From: Jatrophihabitans sp.
GTDB taxonomy: Bacteria; Actinomycetota; Actinomycetes; Mycobacteriales; Jatrophihabitantaceae
NCBI GenBank assembly: GCA_025966255.1
Contig: JAOPVG010000197.1
Location: forward strand, 1-8,480
Direction of reading: 5' to 3'
Length of the DNA: 8,480 nt
A program made the position numbers and the translations under genes. Below the pieces are notes generated by a model that had not been told where the DNA came from, ran no database searches, and saw only the letters and a list, made by a program, of their open reading frames with translations. Position 1 is the stretch's first letter. Every line of letters starts with the position of its first letter. Below, one piece after another: positions 1 through 6,060 of the stretch.

Positions 1-552
1 GCGTCAGTGATGATGACGGCCCTGGTCTTCCGGTGGGCACTGTCGGCCAACAACGGCGTGATCAACGTCTTCTTGCACGACATCGGCGTGCTCAAGGCGT
101 TCAACACCAACCAGTCCGACTGGCTGGGTCGGCCGTGGTCGGCGTTCGTCTGGATGATGGTCGTGGCGGTGTTCGTGTCGGTGCCGTTCTCCACCTACGC
201 GCTGCTGGCCGGACTGCAGACCATCCCCACGGAGGTGTACGAAGCGGCCCGGGTCGACGGCGCGTCGCGCTGGCGCATCTACCGCTCGATCACGCTGCCG
301 CTGCTGCGCCCGTCCTTCCTGGTGGCGGCGCTGATCAATGTCATCAACGTCTTCAACTCCTTCCCGATCATCTGGGAGATGACGCGAGGCGGACCCGGTC
401 ACGAGACGAGCACGACGACGACCTATATGTTCTTGCTCAAGCAGAGTTACATCGGCGAATCGGCCGCGATGTCCGTGATCAACTTCATCTTGGTGATCGT
501 GCTCGTGCTGCTGTTCCTGCGGGCGACGCGCTGGCGGGAAGCGGTGAGCTGA
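1..552 (+). CDS. Carbohydrate ABC transporter permease, MalF type (5' end cut by window)
   Basis: The frame is open from the first base, so the start lies upstream; 183 codons are visible of the roughly 300 usual for this family, meaning about 120 N-terminal residues are missing. The product is an inner-membrane subunit of a CUT1-type sugar importer. The diagnostic cytoplasmic EAA loop is present: EAARVDGAS begins at about nt 241 and is followed by a SITLPLLRPS stretch, the site that docks the ATPase. Hydrophobic segments lie at nt 145-210 and 315-350, and a last one just before the C-terminus at 475-525. Family knowledge: MalF and MalG types form a heterodimer channel. The stop at 550-552 is one base before the ATG of the next permease, so the two are almost certainly co-translated. 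The binding-protein gene for this importer is not seen and probably lies upstream. The sugar cannot be read from the sequence. Confidence 0.93.
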   Translation, partial: ASVMMTALVFRWALSANNGVINVFLHDIGVLKAFNTNQSDWLGRPWSAFVWMMVVAVFVSVPFSTYALLAGLQTIPTEVYEAARVDGASRWRIYRSITLPLLRPSFLVAALINVINVFNSFPIIWEMTRGGPGHETSTTTTYMFLLKQSYIGESAAMSVINFILVIVLVLLFLRATRWREAVS

Positions 553-553
553 C

Positions 554-1444
554 ATGACGACCTTGATCGCGGATCCACCTTCAGTGACGCCGCCGCGCGC
601 CGCGACCCGGCGGCCCCGCAAGGCCCGGCTGACGCCCCGCACGGTGTTGCTGGCGCTCACGGCCTACGTGGTCGCGATGATCTTCATCCTGCCCTACGTC
701 GAGATGGTGATCTCGGCGCTGCGGCCGCCGAAGGAACTGCTCGCGCGGGGCTACCTGCCGAAGCACTACGACTGGTCGAACTTCACCTCGATCTGGAAGA
801 CCGGCTTCCAGTCCCAGCTCGGGGCCAGCCTCAAGGTCGCCGGCGGCGCGACCGCCTTGGTCCTCATCGTGGCGCTCCCGGCGGCGTACTGCACGGCGCG
901 GCGCCGTTTCCGCGGCCGCGCCGTGTTCCTCGTGCTCGTGCTGGCGACGCAGATGTTCCAGCCCGCCGCGATGCTCGTCGGCATCCAGCGGGAGTTCCTG
1001 AGCTTCAACCTGCCCAGCCCGATCCTGTCGCTGATCCTCGTCAACGCCGGGTTCAACCTGGCCTTCGCGATCTGGATCCTGAACGCCTACTTCTCGTCCA
1101 TCCCGGTGGAACTGGAAGAGGCGGCGATGTGCGACGGCGCCAGCCGGCTGGGTGCGCTCGCCCGGATCACCCTGCCGCTGGCCATGCCGGGCATCGTCAC
1201 CGCGCTGATCTTCACCTTCATCGGCGCGTGGAACGAACTGCTCGTGGCGCTCACGTTCACCCAGGGCGCGTCCGAATCGCAGCAACCCCTTACTGTCGGC
1301 ATCAACAGCTACATCGGCCAGTATTCGATCGACTGGGGTCACATCTTCGCCGGTTCGGTTATCGCGACGCTGCCGGTCATTGCGCGGTTCGCGATGATCG
1401 AGGGCAAGGTCGTCGGCGGCCTCACCGCGGGCTCGATCAAGTAG
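554..1444 (+). CDS. Carbohydrate ABC transporter permease, MalG type
   Basis: A 296-residue integral membrane protein, full length for a MalG-type CUT1 permease. It has a basic, proline-rich cytoplasmic N-terminus (residues 1-30), a first membrane segment at about 31-55, further segments near 97-112, 122-142, 155-180 and 208-228, and a last one near 264-282. The EAA loop is at 189-215 (EEAAMCDGAS, then ITLPLAMPG), and the C-terminus GGLTAGSIK matches the usual MalG-type ending. The ATG follows the upstream stop by one base (TGACATG); a weak GGTGAG lies 5 bases upstream at 543-548, so translational coupling to the MalF partner is likely. It pairs with the preceding permease to form the channel of one importer. 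No ATPase gene accompanies it. The EAA loops of the two permease pairs in this window differ clearly, so these are separate importers and not a recent duplication. Confidence 0.95.
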   Translation: MTTLIADPPSVTPPRAATRRPRKARLTPRTVLLALTAYVVAMIFILPYVEMVISALRPPKELLARGYLPKHYDWSNFTSIWKTGFQSQLGASLKVAGGATALVLIVALPAAYCTARRRFRGRAVFLVLVLATQMFQPAAMLVGIQREFLSFNLPSPILSLILVNAGFNLAFAIWILNAYFSSIPVELEEAAMCDGASRLGALARITLPLAMPGIVTALIFTFIGAWNELLVALTFTQGASESQQPLTVGINSYIGQYSIDWGHIFAGSVIATLPVIARFAMIEGKVVGGLTAGSIK

Positions 1445-1448
1445 GGAG
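1443..1448 (+). promoter_or_regulatory. Ribosome binding site for the SIS-domain gene
   Basis: AGGGAG overlaps the stop codon of the upstream permease and sits 7 bases before a GTG at 1456. This fixes the start of the SIS gene, because the same frame is open far upstream (to about 1129) inside the permease gene, where no comparable site precedes a start. Confidence 0.75.
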
Positions 1449-1455
1449 CAGGGCC

Positions 1456-2352
1456 GTGTCCTTCGTCGAAGCCGAGATCGCGAGCCAGCCCGAGCTCTGG
1501 GCCCGCGCCGCCGAGCTGGCCGATTCGCCCGCGGTCGCCGGTGCCCTGCCGCCAATCGGTGCGCGCGTCGCGGTGGTCGGCTGCGGCACGTCGCTGTACA
1601 TGGCCCGCGCCTGGGCGGCATTGCGCGAGGCGGCGGGGCATGGCGAGACCGACGCGTTCGCGGCGTCGGAGTTCCCGCCGACCCGCACCTACGACCACGT
1701 CCTCGCCATCACCCGCTCCGGCACCACGACCGAGATCCTCCGGTTGCTGAGCACCCTGTCGGCCACCACGACGGGCACCAGCACTGTCATCACGACCGGT
1801 GCGGACCTGCCGGCGACGCGCGAAGCGCGGCAGTCGGTGCTGCTGCCCTTCGCCGACGAGCAGTCGGTCGTCCAGACGCGCTTCGCCACCTCGACGCTCG
1901 CGCTCCTGCGGGCCCACCTCGGCGACGATCTGAGCGCCGCGATCAGCGACGCCCGCAGCGAGCTGGACCGTACGGTGCCGACTGCCGCCGTGGGCCAGCG
2001 GCAGTTCTCCTTCCTGGGCCGGGGCTGGACGGTCGGCCTGGCCGAGGAGGCCGCGCTGAAATCGCGCGAGGCGGCGCAGGCCTGGACCGAGGCCTACCCG
2101 GCGATGGAGTTCCGGCACGGGCCGATCAGCGTGGTCGACGAGGGGTCGCTGGTGTGGATCTTCGGGGCGGCACCGGACGGCCTGGTCGACCAGATCACGC
2201 AGACGGGCGCGCTCGTCGTCACGTCCGATGCCGACCCCATGGCCCACCTGGTCGGAGCGCAGCGCCTCGCGGTGGCCCTCGCGCAGAGCCGGGGGCTCGA
2301 TCCCGACGCGCCGCGGAACCTCACCCGCTCGATCGTCCTGTCCGACGCCTGA
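1456..2352 (+). CDS. SIS-domain sugar isomerase/deaminase-like protein (GlmS C-terminal/AgaS/FrlB superfamily)
   Basis: A 298-residue protein of two tandem SIS folds, which bind and isomerise or deaminate (phospho)sugars. Seen directly: the first sugar-binding loop GCGTS at 42-46, the second loop RSGTTTE at 87-93, and in the second half ALKSRE (200-205) followed by TEAYPAMEFRHGP (211-223). By alignment to the GlmS isomerase domain, the catalytic Lys, Glu and His correspond to K202, E205 and H221, all kept, so an active isomerase or aminohydrolase is expected. The C-terminal GLDPDAPRNLTRSIVL is the usual ending of this superfamily. There is no N-terminal glutaminase domain, so it is not a full GlmS, and it is shorter than typical AgaS (about 380) or FrlB (about 340). 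GTG start chosen from the AGGGAG site. It lies between permeases and a ROK kinase, so it probably makes the ketose for the kinase and aldolase. The exact substrate is unknown. Confidence 0.9.
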   Translation: MSFVEAEIASQPELWARAAELADSPAVAGALPPIGARVAVVGCGTSLYMARAWAALREAAGHGETDAFAASEFPPTRTYDHVLAITRSGTTTEILRLLSTLSATTTGTSTVITTGADLPATREARQSVLLPFADEQSVVQTRFATSTLALLRAHLGDDLSAAISDARSELDRTVPTAAVGQRQFSFLGRGWTVGLAEEAALKSREAAQAWTEAYPAMEFRHGPISVVDEGSLVWIFGAAPDGLVDQITQTGALVVTSDADPMAHLVGAQRLAVALAQSRGLDPDAPRNLTRSIVLSDA

Positions 2353-2353
2353 C

Positions 2354-3298
2354 GTGGGCCGCCCCGCACCCGCTGTCGTCGCCGTCGACGTCGGGGGCAC
2401 GAGCATCAAGGCGGCACTCATCGGCGAACGCGGCGACGTGCTGCACCGGATCGACGTGCCGACACCGGTGGGCGACGGTACGCCGGCCGTGGTCGCCGCC
2501 ATCCGTTCCGCGGCGGCTGAGGTCGCGGCGCCGGGGCTCGTAGCTGCGGGGATCGTCGTGCCCGGGGTCGTCGACGTGGTCACCGGCACGGCGCGCTACT
2601 CGGCCAACATCGGCTGGCGGGACGTGCCCCTGGGTGCCTTGCTGGGCGAGGACCTCGGCGTGCCGGTGGCGGTCGATCACGACGTGCGGTCGGCCGGACT
2701 CGCCGAGCGAACCCTCGGTCGGGCCCACGGTGTCGCCGACTGCCTGGTCCTGGTGATCGGCACCGGAATCGCCGGCGTCATCGTCTCGGGCGGTGCGCAT
2801 GTGCGGGGCGCCACCGATCTCGCCGGCGAGATCGGGCACGTGCCCGTGTACCCGGACGGCGAGGTGTGCGCGTGCGGCCAGCGCGGGTGCGCCGAGGCGT
2901 ATGCGTCGGCCGCCTCGATCGCGCGCCGCTACCGGACGCTGGCGGGCCGGGAGTTGGATGCGGCCGGGGTGGTTGCCGCTCGCGCGTCCGACCCGGTGGC
3001 CGCACAGGTCTGGGGCGCGGCGACGGATGCGCTGGCACTGGCCGTGGTCGGCTACACGATGCTGCTCGATCCGGAGTTGATCGTTCTGGGTGGCGGGCTC
3101 GCCGAAGCCGGCGCCGCGCTGCTGGAGCCGGTGCAGGCGGAGGTGGCGGCGCGGTTGACCTGGCGCCCGCCGCCGGCCATCGAGGTGTCGTCGCTGGGTT
3201 CGCGGGCCGGTCAGTTCGGCGCCGCGTTGCTGGCGTGGCGGGCCGCCGGACGTGACTGCGACGGTTGGCCGGGCGGGAGCGGAACATGCCGCTCGTAA
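2354..3298 (+). CDS. ROK-family sugar kinase
   Basis: A 314-residue cytoplasmic kinase of the ROK family (glucokinase, fructokinase, N-acetylhexosamine kinases). The N-terminal phosphate-binding loop DVGGTSIKAAL is at 12-22, the second nucleotide-site motif VIGTGIAGVIV at 134-144, the sugar-contact and zinc motif EIGH at 159-162, and the zinc knot CACGQRGCAE at 172-181 (C172, C174, C179 with H162). The catalytic base is D110 in VDHD, where most ROK kinases have END, so the preceding Asn is His here. No DNA-binding helix-turn-helix precedes the kinase fold, so it is an enzyme and not a ROK repressor. The GTG start follows the SIS stop by one base (TGACGTG) with no Shine-Dalgarno, implying re-initiation after the SIS gene. 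The C-terminal 15-20 residues run over the aldolase ribosome binding site and look non-conserved. It likely phosphorylates the ketose made by the SIS protein; other free hexoses or amino sugars are possible. Confidence 0.93.
   Translation: MGRPAPAVVAVDVGGTSIKAALIGERGDVLHRIDVPTPVGDGTPAVVAAIRSAAAEVAAPGLVAAGIVVPGVVDVVTGTARYSANIGWRDVPLGALLGEDLGVPVAVDHDVRSAGLAERTLGRAHGVADCLVLVIGTGIAGVIVSGGAHVRGATDLAGEIGHVPVYPDGEVCACGQRGCAEAYASAASIARRYRTLAGRELDAAGVVAARASDPVAAQVWGAATDALALAVVGYTMLLDPELIVLGGGLAEAGAALLEPVQAEVAARLTWRPPPAIEVSSLGSRAGQFGAALLAWRAAGRDCDGWPGGSGTCRS
3275..3279 (+). promoter_or_regulatory. Ribosome binding site for the aldolase gene
   Basis: GGGAG lies within the last codons of the ROK kinase gene, 6 bases before the ATG at 3286. 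It favours this ATG over the in-frame TTG at 3265, and gives the aldolase its own initiation signal despite the 13-base gene overlap. Confidence 0.7.
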
Positions 3299-4125
3299 GT
3301 ACGGCCGAGATCGTCGGCGCGGGTGTCGTTGTGGCGTTCAACGTGATCACGCTGGAGCACGCCGAGGCCATCGCGCTGGGAGCCGAACGGGTTGGCGCCG
3401 CGGCGATTCTGCAGATCAGCCACAACGCCGTCCGCTTCCACGTCGGATCGCTGCACCCGATCGCGGCGGCGACCGCCGCCGTGGCCCGCGAGTCGTCGGC
3501 CCGGCTGGCGTTGCACTTCGACCATGTTGAAGACCTGGCACTGTTGCAACAGGCGGCCGACGCTGGATTTTCTTCGGCGATGTTCGACGCCGGCGCGCTG
3601 CCGTACGCCGAGAACGTCGCGGCAACGGCCGCGGCGGCGCAGTGGGCGCACGAGGCCGGTCTGTGGCTCGAGGCCGAGCTCGGTCACGTCGGCGGCAAGC
3701 CCGGCGCACCCGCGAGCGCCCACGCCGAGGGCGTGCGCACCGACCCGGAGGAAGCCGTGGCCTTCGTGGCGGCGACCAGGGTGGACGCGCTGGCCGTCGC
3801 GGTGGGCAGCACCCACGCGATGACGACGCGCAGCGCCCGTCTCGATCACGACTTGATCGCCCAGTTGGCCGCCGGACTCGACGTGCCGCTGGTGCTGCAC
3901 GGCTCGTCCGGTGTTCCCGACGACGAGTTGCGCCGCGCCGCCGCCGCTGGAATCAGGAAGATCAACGTCGGCACAGCGCTCAACATCGCGTACACCGGCG
4001 CCGTCCGGGCCGCGCTGTCGCCCGGCTCGTCCAGCTCCTCGACTGACCCGCGCCGCTATCTCACGCCGGCGCGCGACGCGATGGCCGACGTCGTCGCCCA
4101 CCTACTAAGCGTGCTCAGCCCTTGA
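3286..4125 (+). CDS. Class II (zinc-dependent) ketose-phosphate aldolase, FbaA/GatY/KbaY family
   Basis: A 279-residue TIM-barrel aldolase, full length for the tagatose/fructose-bisphosphate aldolase family. It starts with VAFNVITLEHAEAI (16-29), where the family has the AFNV strand. HFDH at 77-80 supplies the catalytic D79 and zinc ligand H80. ELGHVGG is at 131-137, VGSTHAM at 173-179 supplies the second zinc ligand H177, and VLHGSSG at 203-209 supplies H205 and the phosphate loop. KINVGTAL at 225-232 completes the phosphate/DHAP site. These let me infer retro-aldol cleavage of a ketose phosphate to DHAP plus an aldehyde. HFDH is followed by VED where classical members have HLDHG, so the aldehyde-side pocket may differ. 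The gene overlaps the ROK gene by 13 bases and the convergent permease gene by 11. Which ketose phosphate it cleaves (fructose-1,6-, tagatose-1,6-, 6-sulfofructose-1-, or another) cannot be settled from sequence. Confidence 0.93.
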   Translation: MPLVSTAEIVGAGVVVAFNVITLEHAEAIALGAERVGAAAILQISHNAVRFHVGSLHPIAAATAAVARESSARLALHFDHVEDLALLQQAADAGFSSAMFDAGALPYAENVAATAAAAQWAHEAGLWLEAELGHVGGKPGAPASAHAEGVRTDPEEAVAFVAATRVDALAVAVGSTHAMTTRSARLDHDLIAQLAAGLDVPLVLHGSSGVPDDELRRAAAAGIRKINVGTALNIAYTGAVRAALSPGSSSSSTDPRRYLTPARDAMADVVAHLLSVLSP

Positions 4126-5032
4126 CCGCTCCGCTCAACCCGGAGCCGCGCAGGAACGATCGCTGGAAGATCAGGAAGCCGATGATCGGGCCGATCGAGG
4201 CGAGGAACAGCGCGGCGAGGAAGACCCCGAGTTCGGTCTGGGCCTGGATCGCCGGCAATCGCACCGACAGCGGCTGACCGTTGGTATCGCTGAGCACGAG
4301 CAGCGGCCACAGGAAGTCCTTCCACGACGCCAACAGCGCGAAGATCGACACGACCCCGAGGATCGGACGGGACATGGGCAGCGTGATCGAGAAGAACATT
4401 CGGAAGCCCGAAGCACCGTCGACCCGCGCCGCCTCGAAGATCTCGCGCGGCAGGTTGTCGAAGAACCGTTTCATCAGCACCACGTTGAACGCGCTAGCGC
4501 CGGCCGGCAGCCAGATCGCCCAGTAGCTGTTGACGAACGAGTGGTGCACCACCGGCGGATGGACGATCTCGATGTACAGCGGGACGAGCAGCACGATGGC
4601 CGGCACGAAGAGCGTCGTCAACAACAGCCCAGTGATAATGGACGCGTACTTCGGTTTCAGGATCGACAGCGCGAACCCACCGGTGGTGGCCACGACGATC
4701 TGGCACAGCCACGAGCCGAACGCGAGCACGACCGTGTTCCAGAAGTAGCGGCCCACCCGCAGATCCGTCCAGGCGTGGCGCAGGTTGTCGAACGTGCCTC
4801 CGTGGGGGAACAGCGCCATGGGCGTGCTGAGCGTGTCGCTCGTCGGGGTGATCGCCGCCTTGGCCAGCCAGAGGATCGGCCCGAGCCCGGCGACGAAGAG
4901 CAATACGAGCAGCACGATGTGCGCGCCGCCCAGTCCGTACCGCACCGCGGGCCGCCGCCAGTCCGCCGAGGAAACGAGCGCGGTGTCGGGGGCCTGACGG
5001 TCGGTGAGCAGCCGAGCTTCGGTCGTCGCCAT
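4115..5032 (-). CDS. Carbohydrate ABC transporter permease, MalG type
   Basis: A 305-residue CUT1-type membrane permease. It has a hydrophilic N-terminus of about 35 residues, then hydrophobic segments near 36-60, 99-123, 131-157, 168-186, 222-246 and 270-290. The EAA loop is at 200-224 (EAARVDGAS, then SITLPMSRPI), and the SWKDFLWPLLVLSD stretch at 236-249 is a common MalG-family signature. The ATG shares one base with the stop of the upstream permease (TGATG), and GGAG at 5039-5042 stands 6 bases before it, so this start is well supported. It is the last gene of the right-hand operon and forms the channel with the MalF-type partner. Its 3' end overlaps the convergent aldolase gene by 11 bp. 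Substrate is inferred to be an alpha-glucoside from the GH13 gene in the same operon. Confidence 0.95.
   Translation of the reverse strand: MATTEARLLTDRQAPDTALVSSADWRRPAVRYGLGGAHIVLLVLLFVAGLGPILWLAKAAITPTSDTLSTPMALFPHGGTFDNLRHAWTDLRVGRYFWNTVVLAFGSWLCQIVVATTGGFALSILKPKYASIITGLLLTTLFVPAIVLLVPLYIEIVHPPVVHHSFVNSYWAIWLPAGASAFNVVLMKRFFDNLPREIFEAARVDGASGFRMFFSITLPMSRPILGVVSIFALLASWKDFLWPLLVLSDTNGQPLSVRLPAIQAQTELGVFLAALFLASIGPIIGFLIFQRSFLRGSGLSGAVKG
4128..4146. repeat. Short inverted repeat at the convergent operon junction (possible weak terminator)
   Basis: GCTCCG (4128-4133) pairs perfectly with CGGAGC (4141-4146) around a 7-base loop, two bases after the aldolase stop. It lies inside the last codons of the opposite-strand permease. 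There is no T-run on either side, so it is not a classical intrinsic terminator, and a 6-bp GC stem can arise by chance in DNA this rich. It is the only hairpin I see at the place where both transcripts must end. Confidence 0.3.
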
Positions 5033-6060
5033 CAGGTGCTCCAGGAACGGGTGACCCGCAGGTAGACGAGGGAGAGGAGGGCGAGGAACCCGGCGAGCAT
5101 GAGACTGAGCGCGGTAGCCGCGCCGTAGTCACCGCCCAGACTGTTGCCGAACGCGTAGTTGTAGATGAGCAGCATGATCGTCATCGTCGAGTTGGTCGGC
5201 CCGCCCGAGGTGAACAGGAAGGGCTCGAGGAACACCTGCGCGGTGCCGATGATCTGCAGGATCAAGGTCACCAGCAGCACGCCGCGCAACTGCGGCATCG
5301 TGATGTGCCAGACCTTGTGCCACAGGCCCGCGCCGTCGACGGCGGCCGCCTCGTAGAGTTCGCGGTTCACGCCGGTCAGGGCGGCGAGATAGATGATGAT
5401 CGTGCCGCCGGCATTCGCCCACGTCGACTCCATGACGAGCGAGGGCATCGCCCACGACTGCGACTGCAGCCACGGGTAGGGGCCGAGGTGCACCCAACCC
5501 AGGATCGAGTTGAACACGCCCTGCGGGCTCGCGTCGTAGAACGTCTTCCAGAGCAGCACCGCGACCACCGGCGGAATGACGACCGGCAGGTAGGCCAGTG
5601 CGCTGTAGATGCCACGGAAGCGCCGCGCCTCACTCATCAGCACCGCCGCCGCGAGCGGGATCGGATACCCGAAGATCAGAGCCAGCAGCGCGAAGTAGCC
5701 GGTGTTCTTCAGCGCGATCGGGAAGAGCGGATCGTTGAGCACGGTGCGGAAGTTGTCGAGGCCAACCCAGGTCGCCGGCTGCACCAGGTTCGTGTGCTGC
5801 AGCGACATGATCACGGTGCGGACGATCGGGTACCACGAGAATGCCCCGAAGATCAGCAGCATCGGCAGCAGGAACAGTAAGGAGGTCAAGCCTCCGCCGC
5901 GGACCCAGGTGCGGGGCGTCCCGAAGCGGCGCCGCCGGCGGGGGGTCTGCGACCGGACCGCCGCGCCGTCCTCGTGGGACGACGCGGCGGCGGGCGGCGC
6001 GGTCGAGCGAGTCGGATCCGTCACCGACACGCTCGACCGCTCGGGCACGGTACGGGTCAC
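5032..6060 (-). CDS. Carbohydrate ABC transporter permease, MalF type
   Basis: A 342-residue CUT1-type permease. It has an unusually long cytoplasmic N-terminus of about 56 residues, rich in Ser/Pro/Arg with a five-arginine run at 41-45. The first membrane segment is at 59-82 and others lie near 118-142, 152-172, 214-230, 258-275 and 315-336. WVGLDNFRTVLND at 98-110 is the usual MalF-type stretch after the first segment. The EAA loop begins at 237 (EAAAVDGAG) and continues to ITMPQLRG. The GTG start forms a 4-base GTGA overlap with the stop of the binding-protein gene, with AAGG at 6064-6067 only 3 bases upstream, so coupling is probable. In-frame GTGs at codons 11 and 13 are alternatives but lack a ribosome binding site. 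It pairs with the following MalG-type protein and receives sugar from the lipoprotein encoded just upstream. Confidence 0.94.
   Translation of the reverse strand: MTRTVPERSSVSVTDPTRSTAPPAAASSHEDGAAVRSQTPRRRRRFGTPRTWVRGGGLTSLLFLLPMLLIFGAFSWYPIVRTVIMSLQHTNLVQPATWVGLDNFRTVLNDPLFPIALKNTGYFALLALIFGYPIPLAAAVLMSEARRFRGIYSALAYLPVVIPPVVAVLLWKTFYDASPQGVFNSILGWVHLGPYPWLQSQSWAMPSLVMESTWANAGGTIIIYLAALTGVNRELYEAAAVDGAGLWHKVWHITMPQLRGVLLVTLILQIIGTAQVFLEPFLFTSGGPTNSTMTIMLLIYNYAFGNSLGGDYGAATALSLMLAGFLALLSLVYLRVTRSWST
5039..5042 (-). promoter_or_regulatory. Ribosome binding site for the MalG-type permease
   Basis: On the minus strand GGAG precedes the ATG at 5032 by 6 bases and lies in the final codons of the upstream permease gene, combining a proper initiation site with a one-base stop/start overlap. 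Confidence 0.6.

Noticed and set aside
581..1621. Long minus-strand open frame opposite the MalG-type permease and SIS gene
   Set aside because: Arg-rich, low-complexity translation with no motif, spanning two real genes; a GC-bias shadow. The same applies to the minus-strand frames at 1339-2589 and 3211-4101.
2228..2353. Upstream ATG extending the ROK kinase by 42 residues
   Set aside because: It would overlap the SIS gene by 125 bases, lacks a ribosome binding site, and adds residues before the phosphate loop that the family does not have. The GTG at 2354 fits the family length.
4128..4146. Treating the hairpin as a confirmed bidirectional terminator
   Set aside because: The stem is only 6 bp and has no T-run on either side, and the bases are also codons of the permease; listed only as a possible weak element.
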